A DNA stretch of 64,000 nucleotides, taken from NCBI RefSeq assembly GCF_018138715.1, contig NZ_JAGSHX010000006.1, positions 4,030,001 to 4,094,000 of the forward strand, given 5' to 3'. Positions within the stretch are counted from its first letter, which is position 1. Every line of letters begins with the position of its first letter. The notes beneath the pieces are model-generated. The model saw nothing but the letters and a program-made list of their open reading frames with translations. It made no database searches and was not told where the DNA came from. The stretch is from Streptomyces asiaticus (GTDB lineage Bacteria; Actinomycetota; Actinomycetes; Streptomycetales; Streptomycetaceae). The translations under genes and the position numbers were made by a program. Positions 37,196-47,453 of the stretch are shown here, in pieces.

Positions 37196-37566
37196 CAGAG
37201 GGTGGTGCCCAGCGATCCCACGGGCGCCACCGCGACCGCCGTCTTGCCGCAGACCCAGTGCGGGTCGGGGCCCAACTCGGGCTCCACGTCGAGGGCGTGG
37301 AGGTCGCCGCCCGTGGTGCAGACGGGGCACAGCGGCCAGCGGCCGTACCGTTCCAGCAGGGCGTCCTGGACGTCCTGGGCGACCAGACCGGCCACGTACG
37401 CGGCGCCCTCCGGCCATTGCTCGACCCACCACCGCCGGTGCGCGATCGCGTCTTCGACCAGCGAGACGATGTCGGCGCGGGCGACCTCCCCCGCCGCGAG
37501 GTCGGCCAGGACGAGAGCGCGGGCCGCGTGCAGTGCCTGTTCGAGCTTCATGGGTCCCATTGTCAC
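37195..37566 (-). CDS. Hypothetical protein coupled to DUF4031
   Basis: 123 residues, soluble. The N-terminal half is helical (MKLEQALHAARALVLADLAA) and the C-terminal part has a CPVCTTGGD motif with a further WVCGKTA cysteine, suggesting a small zinc-binding knuckle. Family not recognised, although such genes accompany DUF4031 in Streptomyces. The start is GTG 37566, eight bases after GGAGG. Confidence 0.7.
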   Translation of the reverse strand: MTMGPMKLEQALHAARALVLADLAAGEVARADIVSLVEDAIAHRRWWVEQWPEGAAYVAGLVAQDVQDALLERYGRWPLCPVCTTGGDLHALDVEPELGPDPHWVCGKTAVAVAPVGSLGTTL

Positions 37567-37904
37567 CTTTGCTTCCTCCTGTCGCCTGTTCGCTTCGCCC
37601 GCGGGCCCGGTCCGTCCCGGGCCGGTCCGTCCCGACTCGGTCCGTCCCGGCTCGGTCCGTCCCGGCTCGGCTCGGCCCGCGACCGTTCGATTCCTCCGCC
37701 TCCCGGCTGCCCCGTCCGTCTCGGCTGCCCCGTCCGTCCCGGCTACCCCGTCCGTCCCGGCTACCCCGTTCGTCCTGACTGCCCCGTCCGTCCCGGCTAC
37801 CCCGCGCCCGCTCGCCGACCCGCCGCGTCGTCGTCCGGAGGGTTGACCGGCACCGTGGCCGGAAATAGTTTTCGCTGGTGAGTAGCGATCTGAAGGAAAC
37901 TTTC
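37567..37904. repeat. Divergent promoter region with 15-18 bp repeats
   Basis: Between 37600 and 37810 are about four copies of a 15-bp unit (cggtccgtcccggct) and then five copies of an 18-bp unit (ccccgtccgtcccggcta). No gene. The final 40 bases carry the MurR-type palindrome. Confidence 0.75.
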
Positions 37905-37905
37905 A
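37891..37905. promoter_or_regulatory. Near-palindrome overlapping the RBS of the RpiR-type regulator
   Basis: tgaaggaaactttca is a 15-bp inverted repeat (TGAA-G...C-TTCA, one internal mismatch). It contains the AAGGAA ribosome binding site and ends on the A of the ATG. The TGAAA/TTTCA style is typical of RpiR/MurR operators, so autoregulation is inferred. Confidence 0.45.
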
Positions 37906-38855
37906 TGCCTCCTCCGCAGCCCGACGCCACACCACCCACACCAGCACCCACACCGCCCACACCCCTCGCCCCACCCGCCCCTGCCGCCCTCGCCGCCAAG
38001 GTCCGCACGTTAGCCCCCTCCATGACCCGGTCCATGCACCGCGTCGCCGAAGCCGTGGCCGGCGATCCGGCCGGTTGCGCGGCGCTCACCGTCACCGGGC
38101 TCGCCGAGCGGACCGGTACCAGTGAGGCCACGGTCGTCCGCACCTCCCGGCTGCTCGGCTACCCCGGATACCGGGATCTGCGCCTCGCGCTCGCCGCGCT
38201 CGCCGCCCAGCAGGCCGCCGGCCGGGCCCCGGCCGTCACCGCGGACATCGCGGTGGACGATCCGATCGCCGACGTGGTCACCAAGCTGGCGCGGGAGGAG
38301 CAGCAGTGCCTCGCCGACACCGCCGCCGGGCTGGACACCAGCCAGGTCGAGGCGGCCGTCTCGGCGCTGGCCGCCGCCCGCCGGATCGATGTGTACGGGG
38401 TCGGGGCGTCCAGCCTCGTCGGCCAGGACCTGGTCCAGAAGCTGCTGCGCATCGGGCTGATAGCCCACGCCCACGCCGATCCACACCTCGCGGTCACCAA
38501 CGCGGTCCAGCTGCACTCCGGCGACGTCGCCATCGCGATCACCCACTCCGGGCGTACGACCGACGTCATCGAGCCGCTGCGGGTGGCCTTCGAGCACGGG
38601 GCGACCACCGTCGCGATCACCGGACGGCCGAACGGCGAGGTCGCGCAGTACGCGGACCTGGTGCTCACCACCTCCACCGCCCGCGAGAGCGAGTTGCGCC
38701 CGGCGGCCATGTCCAGCCGGACCAGCCAGCTGCTGGTGGTGGACTGCCTGTTCATAGGGGTCGCCCAGCGGACGTACGAATCGGCGGCGCCCGCGCTCTC
38801 CGCGTCGTACGAGGCGCTCGCGCACCGCCACGATCCGCGTCCCGGGCACCGCTGA
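37905..38855 (+). CDS. MurR/RpiR-family transcriptional regulator
   Basis: About 316 residues: a Pro/Thr-rich N-terminal tail, an HTH_6 domain (MHRVAEAVAGDPAGCAALTV ... TGTSEATVVRTSRLLGYPGYRDLR, about 45-95) and a SIS sugar-phosphate-binding domain (IDVYGVGASSLVGQDL, DVAIAITHSGRTTDVI, AITGRPNGEVAQYAD). Directly upstream of murQ in the same direction, it probably controls MurNAc-6-phosphate use. ATG 37905 has AAGGAA upstream; GTG 37878 is a less likely start. Confidence 0.88.
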   Translation: MPPPQPDATPPTPAPTPPTPLAPPAPAALAAKVRTLAPSMTRSMHRVAEAVAGDPAGCAALTVTGLAERTGTSEATVVRTSRLLGYPGYRDLRLALAALAAQQAAGRAPAVTADIAVDDPIADVVTKLAREEQQCLADTAAGLDTSQVEAAVSALAAARRIDVYGVGASSLVGQDLVQKLLRIGLIAHAHADPHLAVTNAVQLHSGDVAIAITHSGRTTDVIEPLRVAFEHGATTVAITGRPNGEVAQYADLVLTTSTARESELRPAAMSSRTSQLLVVDCLFIGVAQRTYESAAPALSASYEALAHRHDPRPGHR

Positions 38856-39038
38856 GCCCGGCCGGTCCCGCCCGACGGCCCCTCCGCCCGACGGCCCCTC
38901 CGCCCGACGGTCCCGCCGGCCGGTCCCGCCCGCGCGCTCCCACCCCCGATACCGGTCGCTGTTTCGCCCGGTGACCGCCCTTCCAAGTCACCGTCACCCC
39001 CACCCTCACGCTGACGTACCGGAAAGAGCCGCTTCGCC

Positions 39039-39971
39039 ATGACTACCGCCGACTCCGCACAGCTCCGCGCCCAGCTCGACACCCTGACTACCGAGGCGTT
39101 CCGCCCCGAACTCGCCGAGATCGATCGGCTCGAAACCCTCGAGATCGCCCGGATCATGAACGCGGAGGACGCCGCCGTCCCCACCGCCGTCGCCGGCCAG
39201 CTCCCCCGTATCGCTGCCGCCATCGACGCCATCGCCACGCGGATGTCCCGTGGCGGCCGCCTCCTCTATACGGGCGCGGGCACCGCAGGACGGCTCGGGG
39301 TGCTCGACGCGAGCGAGTGCCCGCCCACCTTCAACACCCGGCCCGAGCAGGTCGTCGGGGTGATCGCGGGCGGCCCGGACGCCATGGTGACCTCGGTCGA
39401 GGGCGCGGAGGACAGCGCGGAGCTGGCCGCCCGGGACCTCGACCGGCTCGGGATCGGGCCCGACGACACCGTGGTCGGCGTCTCGGCCTCCGGCCGCACC
39501 CCGTACGCCGTGGGCGCGGTCGAACACGCCCGGCGGCGCGGCGCGCTCACCGTGGGGCTGTCCTGCAACGCCGGTTCGGCGCTCGCCGCCGCGGCCGACC
39601 ACGGCATCGAGATCATCGTGGGGCCGGAGCTGCTCACCGGCTCGACCCGGCTGAAGGCGGGCACGGCCCAGAAGCTGGTGCTCAACATGATCTCGACCAT
39701 CACCATGATCCGGCTGGGCAAGACCTTCGGGAATCTGATGGTCGATGTGCGCGCCTCCAACGACAAGTTGCGCGCCCGTTCGCGGAGGATCGTCTTCCTG
39801 GCGACCGGCGCCTCCGACGAGCGGATCGAGAGCGCGCTGGCGGCCACGGACGGCGAGGTGAAGAACGCGATCCTGACCATCCTGGGCGAGGTGGACGCCC
39901 CGACCGCCGAGAAGCTCCTCGCCGAGGCGCACGGCCATCTGCGCGCCGCCCTGGAGGCCGCCACGGGGTAA
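39039..39971 (+). CDS. murQ: N-acetylmuramic acid 6-phosphate etherase MurQ
   Basis: 310 residues. MurQ cleaves the lactyl ether of MurNAc-6-phosphate to GlcNAc-6-phosphate and D-lactate in cell-wall recycling. Conserved parts are RLLYTGAGTAGRLGVLDASE (SIS domain), CPPTFNT, GVIAGGPDAMVTSVEGAED and GLSCNAGSALA. The product GlcNAc-6-P would feed NagA, encoded at 51.5 kb. It follows the RpiR-family regulator after a 183-bp gap. Confidence 0.94.
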   Translation: MTTADSAQLRAQLDTLTTEAFRPELAEIDRLETLEIARIMNAEDAAVPTAVAGQLPRIAAAIDAIATRMSRGGRLLYTGAGTAGRLGVLDASECPPTFNTRPEQVVGVIAGGPDAMVTSVEGAEDSAELAARDLDRLGIGPDDTVVGVSASGRTPYAVGAVEHARRRGALTVGLSCNAGSALAAAADHGIEIIVGPELLTGSTRLKAGTAQKLVLNMISTITMIRLGKTFGNLMVDVRASNDKLRARSRRIVFLATGASDERIESALAATDGEVKNAILTILGEVDAPTAEKLLAEAHGHLRAALEAATG

Positions 39972-40029
39972 GCCCCTCATCTGAGCACGGGGCCCGGATA
40001 CGCCGTCTGGGCACGGGGCCCGGATACGC

Positions 40030-40069
40030 CGTCGGGGCGGCACCCCTGGGAGAGGGTGCCGCCCCGACG
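40030..40069. terminator. Bidirectional terminator hairpin (16-bp perfect stem)
   Basis: cgtcggggcggcaccc (40030-40045) pairs perfectly with 40054-40069 around an 8-nt loop. It lies between the convergent murQ and groEL2 genes and can serve both. A 23-bp segment just before it is repeated twice (around 39985-40032). Confidence 0.85.
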
Positions 40070-40112
40070 TTCGGACGGTACGACCGACCGGCGAGCGAAC
40101 GCGCCGAGTCGA

Positions 40113-41891
<1,779 letters not shown>

Positions 41892-41900
41892 CGCCAATGA

Positions 41901-41927
41901 TTAGCACTCGGACCCATCGAGTGCAAG
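41901..41927. promoter_or_regulatory. CIRCE operator (copy 2, distal)
   Basis: ttagcactc-N9-gagtgcaag: the left half is perfect, the right half matches GAGTGCTAA at seven of nine positions. Together with copy 1 nine bases away it forms a tandem HrcA operator, consistent with tight heat-shock repression. Confidence 0.85.
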
Positions 41928-42055
41928 CGGCATTGCACTCATGCGCCCTTGCGCCAAGCCGCTGATGATCAGCGCGGACACGCCGAAGGGTCCGTACCCT
42001 GTTCGGGGCACGGACCCTTCAGATTTGTTCGTTTCAGCTGCGTCGCGTCGGCGCG

Positions 42056-42262
42056 TCAGCCTACGGCCACGCGGACCATGTCGGCCTGCGGGCCCTTCTG
42101 ACCCTGCGAGATCTCGAACTCGACCCGCTGGCCTTCCTCGAGGGTGCGGTACCCGTCCATCTGGATCGCGCTGTAGTGGACGAACACGTCCGCACCACCG
42201 TCGACCGCGATGAAGCCGTACCCCTTCTCCGCGTTGAACCACTTGACGGTGCCCTGAGCCAT
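42056..42262 (-). CDS. Cold-shock protein (CspA type)
   Basis: A 68-residue OB-fold protein: [20 protein letters not shown] (RNP1 KGYGFI), DVFVHYSAI (RNP2), [16 protein letters not shown]. It is the canonical actinobacterial cold-shock protein (ScoF-like), an RNA chaperone. It sits next to groEL2 in the same order as in S. coelicolor. The upstream region is long (about 400 bp), leaving room for the long 5' leader typical of csp mRNAs. Confidence 0.95.
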   Translation of the reverse strand: MAQGTVKWFNAEKGYGFIAVDGGADVFVHYSAIQMDGYRTLEEGQRVEFEISQGQKGPQADMVRVAVG

Positions 42263-42670
42263 TCCTAACTCCCCTATTGCTGGCCCTTGCGCAGGACCGC
42301 ACTCCGCGGACCCGGGTCAGACCTCACCCCCCGGATGTGGGGGGTGTGCGCCGGAACGCGTCGACCGCCGCTGAATGTATCCGTCCCAACGCCCTCTGCA
42401 ACAGGTCAATCGGACGAGAATTCTGGGCACGGCCGAACGGTTAAAAGTGAGAAATTATGTGAAGTTCGGGCAAGCCGGGCCGGACACAAGGAACCAACCC
42501 GACAATTCGCGCTCACACTTTACGCACAACTTGACGAGTTCTCATATGTGGCTCCGACCCCGGAGCCGTCGGGGAATCCGGGCAACTGTATCGCGATTCC
42601 ACACACGGAATCGCCCCGTCCGGTTGTCCCCGGACGGGGCGATGCCAAAGGTGAGGAGGGGGGCGCGAGG
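42263..42670. other. csp upstream region, comparatively AT-rich
   Basis: No gene. About 42415-42545 is clearly less GC-rich than the rest of the window (gaattctgggc, ggttaaaagtgag) and probably holds the csp promoter and leader. A terminator for the opposing thrC operon is at 42610-42643. I could not fix the transcription start. Confidence 0.5.
42610..42643 (-). terminator. Hairpin terminator after the thrC-MoaD/ThiS operon
   Basis: atcgccccgtccgg and its exact complement enclose a 6-nt loop (14-bp stem). It begins 28 bp past the stop of the MoaD/ThiS gene. Confidence 0.85.
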
Positions 42671-42949
42671 TCAGCAGCCGCCCGCGACCGCCGGGATGAT
42701 CGAGATCCCGGCGCCGTCCGGGGTCGCCGTGGCCAGGCCGTCGGCGAAGCGGACGTCGTCGTCGTTGACGTAGACGTTCACGAAGCGGCGGAGCTTGCCG
42801 GTGTCGTCCAGGACGCGCGCCGAGATGCCCGCGTGGTTCTTCTCCAGGTCCGCCAGGACCTCGGCGAGGGTCGCGCCCTCGGCCGGGACCTCGGCCTGAC
42901 CGCCGGTGTAGGTGCGGAGGATGGTCGGGATTCGGACGTTGACGCTCAT
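42671..42949 (-). CDS. MoaD/ThiS-family ubiquitin-like protein
   Basis: 92 residues with a beta-grasp fold: MSVNVRIPTILRTYTGGQ, FVNVYVNDDDVRFADG and the C-terminal ISIIPAVAGGC. MoaD/ThiS/CysO carriers are active with a C-terminal Gly-Gly; here one Cys follows, so a protease such as the JAMM-type Mec enzyme would be needed to expose it, or the tail is used directly. It overlaps the thrC stop (ATGA) and is co-transcribed with it. Confidence 0.9.
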   Translation of the reverse strand: MSVNVRIPTILRTYTGGQAEVPAEGATLAEVLADLEKNHAGISARVLDDTGKLRRFVNVYVNDDDVRFADGLATATPDGAGISIIPAVAGGC

Positions 42950-44238
42950 GCGAGGCCAGCCTCTCGGAACGAGTCAAGGGTGGGGCGGATGATGGCGGAG
43001 GGACCCGTGGTGGGGGCCACCGCGTCGAGGGTCTTGAGGCCGTCGCCGGTGTTGAGCACGACGGTCGTCAGGGACGGGTCGAGCAGACCGTCCTCGATCA
43101 GCTTCTTGGTCACGCCGACGGTCACACCGCCCGCGGTCTCCGCGAAGATCCCCTCGGTGCGGGCCAGCAGCTTGATGGCGTCGACGATCTGCTCGTCGTT
43201 CACGTCCTCCACCGCGCCGCCCGTACGGCGGGCGATGTCCAGGACGTACGGGCCGTCCGCGGGATTGCCGATGGCCAGCGACTTGGCGATGGTCCGCGGC
43301 TTCTGCGGCCGGACGACGTCATGGCCGGCCTTGAAGGCGGCGGAGACCGGGGAGCAGCCCTCGGCCTGGGCGCCGAAGATCTTGTAGGGCCGGTCCTCGA
43401 CCAGACCGATCGCGATCAGCTCCTTCAGCCCCTTGTCGATCTTGGTGAGCTGGGAGCCGGAGGCGATCGGGACGACGATCTGGTCCGGCAGCCGCCAGCC
43501 GAGCTGCTCGCAGATCTCGTACGCCAGGGTCTTGGAGCCCTCGCCGTAGTACGGCCGCAGATTGACGTTGACGAAGCCCCAGCCCTCACCCGCAGGGTCG
43601 CCGATCAGCTCGCTGCAGAAACGGTTGACGTCGTCGTAGGTGCCCTCGATGCCGACCAGCTCACCGCCGTAGACCGCGGCCATGACTACCTTGCCCGCCT
43701 CCAGGTCGTGCGGGATGAAGACGCAGGAGCGGAAGCCCGCGCGGGCGGCCGCGGCGCCCACCGCGCCGGCGAGGTTGCCCGTGGAGGAGCAGGAGAGGGT
43801 GGTGAAGCCGAAGGTGCGGGCGGCCTGGACGGCGATGGCGACGACCCGGTCCTTGAAGGAGTGGGTCGGGTTCCCGGAGTCGTCCTTGATGTGCAGCTCA
43901 CCGGTGACGCCGAGCTCACGGGCGAGGTTGTCGGCCTTGACCAGCTGGGTGAAGCCGGGGTTCAGGCTCGGCAGATCCGCCACGTCCGCGGGGACGGGCA
44001 GCAGCGGGGCATAGCGCCAGATGCTGTTCGGACCGGCCTCGATCTGCCGGCGCAGCCCCTCCGGGTCGCCGGCCGGGAGCTCGTACGCGACCTCGAGGGG
44101 CCCGAAACAGGCCTCACACGCGAAGATCGGACCCAGCTCGAAGCGCTCACCGCACTCCCGGCAGGACAATGCGACGGCGGGGCCGAAGGCACCGGAGGTG
44201 GAGGAGGTCGTTGAGCTTTCTACTGACTGCACAGCCAT
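42946..44238 (-). CDS. thrC: Threonine synthase
   Basis: 430 residues, fold-type II PLP enzyme converting O-phosphohomoserine to threonine. An N-terminal zinc-ribbon-like part has SCRECGERF and ACEACFGPLEVAY. The PLP lysine is in PTHSFKDRVVAIA and the phosphate/PLP loop is CSSTGNLAGAVGAAAA. A SAM-I riboswitch upstream suggests repression by S-adenosylmethionine. The gene leads a two-gene operon with the MoaD/ThiS carrier. Confidence 0.94.
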   Translation of the reverse strand: MAVQSVESSTTSSTSGAFGPAVALSCRECGERFELGPIFACEACFGPLEVAYELPAGDPEGLRRQIEAGPNSIWRYAPLLPVPADVADLPSLNPGFTQLVKADNLARELGVTGELHIKDDSGNPTHSFKDRVVAIAVQAARTFGFTTLSCSSTGNLAGAVGAAAARAGFRSCVFIPHDLEAGKVVMAAVYGGELVGIEGTYDDVNRFCSELIGDPAGEGWGFVNVNLRPYYGEGSKTLAYEICEQLGWRLPDQIVVPIASGSQLTKIDKGLKELIAIGLVEDRPYKIFGAQAEGCSPVSAAFKAGHDVVRPQKPRTIAKSLAIGNPADGPYVLDIARRTGGAVEDVNDEQIVDAIKLLARTEGIFAETAGGVTVGVTKKLIEDGLLDPSLTTVVLNTGDGLKTLDAVAPTTGPSAIIRPTLDSFREAGLA

Positions 44239-44588
44239 GGATGGCGAGGCCCTTTCTCCTCATCTTCCTCGCGACGCATTTCGCCACGAGACGGAATTGG
44301 CACCTTCCCGAGCTGGGAGCCTCGCTGCGGAATGCGAGATCAGCTGGAGGGTTGCCGGGGCTTCAACGGGCCGTTCCCTCTGCCCCTCTGGATGAGCGGT
44401 ATGGCACCGGGCGGACCCGGGGCGTTTGTCAGCACCAGCGTCGTCAGTACGTCGGTAAACGTCGAGGTCGACCCCGACATACGACGGCCATGTGCGTTGT
44501 TCAAGACTGTAACCGAAGGCCCGGATGGTTGAGGTAGCCGTCCGATGCGCGAGATGGGTCACAGCGACCACAACAGGGAGACACACAG
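44239..44588. other. Leader/promoter region between thrC and the GpgS-like gene
   Basis: No gene. The part 44288-44402 is the SAM-I riboswitch of thrC (minus strand). The remainder up to 44588 must hold the two divergent promoters; a ribosome site GGGAGA precedes the plus-strand GTG. Confidence 0.6.
44288..44402 (-). promoter_or_regulatory. SAM-I (S-box) riboswitch
   Basis: On the minus strand it reads CTCATCCAGAGGGGCAGAGG, then GAACGGCCCGTTGAAGCCCC, GGCAACC and, after a variable arm, GGTGCCAATTCC. These are the S-box landmarks in order: CAGAG, GAGGGAxxGGCCC, GAAxCCCxGGCAACC, GGTGCxAATTCC. It ends about 50 nt before the thrC start, consistent with control of translation or early termination by SAM. 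Confidence 0.9.
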
Positions 44589-45536
44589 GTGCTGGATGAG
44601 GTGGAGCGCTGGCTGAAGCGCCGCTCCTGGTCTGCCGACGACCGTCCGCTGGATCGCCTGCTGGCCGCGAAGCGGTCCGCGGCGACGACGGTGAGCGTGG
44701 TCCTGCCCGCCCTGAACGAGGAGGCCACGGTCGGCGAGATCGCCGACACGATCCGGCGTGAGCTGATGGGCGAGGCGATGCCGCTGGTGGATGAGCTGGT
44801 GGTGCTGGACTCCGGTTCCACGGACCGCACCGCCGAGGTCGCCGCGGCGGCGGGCGCCACCGTCGTCCCCCGCGACTCGCTGCTGCCCCGGCTGCCCGCG
44901 CTGCCCGGCAAGGGCGAGGTGCTGTGGCGGTCCCTGCTGGCCACCAGCGGCGACATCGTCTGCTTCATCGACGCCGACCTGCGGGAATTCGAACCGCGCT
45001 TTGTCTCGGGGATCATCGGTCCGCTGCTGACCGACCCCACGCTGCACCTGGTGAAGGGCATGTACGACCGCCCGCTCGGCGAGATGGCGGGCCAGGGCGG
45101 CCGGGTCACCGAACTGGTCGCCCGCCCGCTGCTGAATCTGCACTGGCCCCAGCTGGCCGGATTCGTCCAGCCGCTGGGCGGCGAGTACGCGGCGCGCCGC
45201 TCGCTGCTGGAGCGGCTGCCCTTCCCAGTCGGCTACGGCGTCGAGCTCGGGCTATTGGTGGACGCGCTGCACACGGTGGGGCTCGACGCGCTCGGCCAGG
45301 TGGACATCGGGGTGCGCAAACACCGCCACCAGGACGGGCAGGCGCTCGGCCGGATGGCGGCCGCGATCTACCGCACCGCGCAGCTACGGCTGGCCCGGGG
45401 CCACTTGGTGCGGCCGCGGCTGACCCAGTTCGACCGGGGCGAGAACGGCTTCGAGCCGCGCACCACGGCGGTGGACACCGAGGAGCGGCCGCCGATGATC
45501 GAGGTCCCGGAGTACACGGCGCGGCGCGCGGCGTGA
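44589..45536 (+). CDS. Glucosyl-3-phosphoglycerate synthase-like glycosyltransferase
   Basis: 315 residues, GT-A fold: VSVVLPALNEEATVGEIADT, ELVVLDSGSTDRTAEVA, GKGEVLWRSL and the DxD motif FIDADLREFEPRF. GpgS transfers glucose from an NDP-glucose to 3-phosphoglycerate in glucosylglycerate and methylglucose lipopolysaccharide synthesis. The location next to otsA and otsB fits a compatible-solute or polysaccharide role. GTG 44589 follows GGGAGACACACAG. Confidence 0.88.
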   Translation: MLDEVERWLKRRSWSADDRPLDRLLAAKRSAATTVSVVLPALNEEATVGEIADTIRRELMGEAMPLVDELVVLDSGSTDRTAEVAAAAGATVVPRDSLLPRLPALPGKGEVLWRSLLATSGDIVCFIDADLREFEPRFVSGIIGPLLTDPTLHLVKGMYDRPLGEMAGQGGRVTELVARPLLNLHWPQLAGFVQPLGGEYAARRSLLERLPFPVGYGVELGLLVDALHTVGLDALGQVDIGVRKHRHQDGQALGRMAAAIYRTAQLRLARGHLVRPRLTQFDRGENGFEPRTTAVDTEERPPMIEVPEYTARRAA

Positions 45537-45719
45537 CGCCGGGCCGCGGCTGGGCGCCCACGGAGTGACGGCGGCTGGTCGCCCACGGCTCGGCGCCCGC
45601 GGCTCGGCGTCCGCGGAGGGTGGCGCCTCGGCGTCCACGGCTCGGCGTCCGCGCGGGATGGCGCCTCGGCGCTTACGTGGCCGGAACCGGAATAGCACCT
45701 ACGGGGCAAGAAACCGTAC

Positions 45720-45758
45720 GTACGTTTGCGCGGGGCCGCGTCTGGCTAGGCTCGCGAC
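45720..45758 (+). promoter_or_regulatory. Candidate promoter for leaderless otsA
   Basis: TTTGCG (45725-45730) and TAGGCT (45747-45752) are 16 bp apart and resemble an HrdB-type promoter. The expected transcription start falls on the otsA ATG at 45759, and there is no Shine-Dalgarno sequence. Confidence 0.4.
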
Positions 45759-47249
45759 ATGGCAGTTCCGCGCACCGCCCCGATCCTGGTCGCGTCCAAC
45801 CGCGGCCCGGTCTCGTACACCCTGGCCGAGGACGGCTCGCTCACCGCCCGGCGCGGCGGTGGCGGGCTGGTCTCCGGGCTCAGCGCGATCGGCCCCGAGT
45901 CGGGCGGGGTGTGGGTGTGCGCGGCGCTCGGCAAGGGCGACCGCGAGGCGGCCCGGCGGGCCGGGGACAGCCATCTGAACCCCGGTGACACCGGCGGCCA
46001 GCAGGTGCGGATGCTCGACATCGCGCCGGACGTCTTCGCCGCCGCGTACAACGGCGTCGCCAATTCGGTGCTGTGGTTCGTCCACCATCTGCTCTACCAG
46101 ACCCCGGTCGAGCCGGTCTTCGACGCGGAGTTCGCCGAGCAGTGGGCGGCCTACGAGAGCTATAACGCGGCCTTCGCGGACGCGCTCGCCCAGGAGGCGG
46201 TGGACGAGGCCGTCGTCCTGGTGCAGGACTACCACCTGGCGCTGGTGCCCGCGATGCTCCGCGAGCGCCGCCCCGATCTGCGGATCGGTCACTTCTCCCA
46301 CACCCCGTGGGCCCCGCCGGACTACTACCGGCTGCTGCCGGACGACGTCGCGGCGGGTGTGCTGCGCGGCATCCTCGGCGGCGACCGCGCCGCCTTCCTC
46401 ACCGAGCGCTGGGCCACCGCCTTCGCCGACTGCTGCGCGGCGGTGCTGGGCGCGGAGATCGTCCGCGACGGCGACGGTAGCGGTGGCGCTAGCGGTGGCG
46501 GTGGCGGTGGCGGCAGGGTGACGGCCGTGCGCTTCGAGGGCCGGGAGACCCGGCTGGGCGTCCACGGCCTGGGCGCCGACGCGGACTTCCTGCGGGAGCG
46601 GTCGCGCCAGCCCGATGTGGACGAACGGCTGAGCACTCTGCGGGCGCAGATCGGGCCGGGCCGGAAGTCGATCGTCCGGGTGGACCGCACCGAGCTGTCC
46701 AAGAACATCGTGCGCGGGCTGCTGGCTTACCGGCGGCTGCTGGAGACCCGCCCCGAGTGGCGCGAGCGCGTGGTGCACGTCGCGTTCGCCTACCCCTCGC
46801 GCCAGGACCTCGCGGTCTACCGCGACTACACCGAGCGGGTGCGGCGGATCGCGGACGAGATCAACGAGGAGTACGGCACGGAGGGCTGGACCCCGGTCGC
46901 CCTGCATGTGAAGGACGACTTCGCCCGGTCCCTCGCGGCCTACCGGCTGGCGGACGTGGCCCTGGTCAACCCCATCCGGGACGGGATGAACCTGGTGGCC
47001 AAGGAGGTCCCGGTGGTCTCCGGGCGGGGCTGCGCGCTGGTGCTGTCCCGGGAGGCGGGCGCTTACGCCGAGCTGGGCGAGGACGCGCTGGTGGTGAACC
47101 CGTACGACGTGGAGGGCACGGCCCGCGCGCTGCATGAGGCGCTGCGCATGAGCGACGACGAGCGCGCGGACCGCACGAAGCGGCTCGCCGCCGCGGCGAC
47201 CGCGCTACCGCCACAGGCATGGTTCCTGGCGCAGCTGCGGGCGCTGTGA
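45759..47249 (+). CDS. otsA: Trehalose-6-phosphate synthase OtsA
   Basis: 496 residues, GT20 family. It joins NDP-glucose and glucose-6-phosphate to trehalose-6-phosphate. Conserved parts are ILVASNRGPVSYT, the GGGGLVSGL sugar-phosphate loop, DYHLALVPAMLRERRPDLRI, RVDRTELSKNIVRG and NPIRDGMNLVAKE. A Ser/Gly-rich insert (about residues 240-253, DGSGGASGGGGGGG) lies in a loop. otsB follows on the other strand. Confidence 0.92.
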   Translation: MAVPRTAPILVASNRGPVSYTLAEDGSLTARRGGGGLVSGLSAIGPESGGVWVCAALGKGDREAARRAGDSHLNPGDTGGQQVRMLDIAPDVFAAAYNGVANSVLWFVHHLLYQTPVEPVFDAEFAEQWAAYESYNAAFADALAQEAVDEAVVLVQDYHLALVPAMLRERRPDLRIGHFSHTPWAPPDYYRLLPDDVAAGVLRGILGGDRAAFLTERWATAFADCCAAVLGAEIVRDGDGSGGASGGGGGGGRVTAVRFEGRETRLGVHGLGADADFLRERSRQPDVDERLSTLRAQIGPGRKSIVRVDRTELSKNIVRGLLAYRRLLETRPEWRERVVHVAFAYPSRQDLAVYRDYTERVRRIADEINEEYGTEGWTPVALHVKDDFARSLAAYRLADVALVNPIRDGMNLVAKEVPVVSGRGCALVLSREAGAYAELGEDALVVNPYDVEGTARALHEALRMSDDERADRTKRLAAAATALPPQAWFLAQLRAL

Positions 47250-47277
47250 CGGCTCGGTCCGGGTGAGTAGCGTGACC

Positions 47278-47430
47278 CGGGCGCCAGGCGCGGCCCGGCT
47301 TACGGGCGCGGCCCGGCTTACGGGCGCGGCCCGGCTTACGGGCGCGATCCGGCTTACAGGCGCGATCCGGGCGCCTGACACGATCCGGGTGCCTGACACG
47401 ATCCGGGTGCCTGACACGATCCGGATGCCG
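47278..47430. repeat. Two 18-bp tandem repeat blocks between otsA and otsB
   Basis: About five diverged copies of an 18-bp unit (gcgcggcccggcttacgg) are followed by about three copies of another 18-bp unit (acgatccgggtgcctgac). They fill the convergent gap between the two trehalose genes. Confidence 0.8.
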
Positions 47431-47453
47431 GGCGGGCGCTGTCCCGCCCAGCC

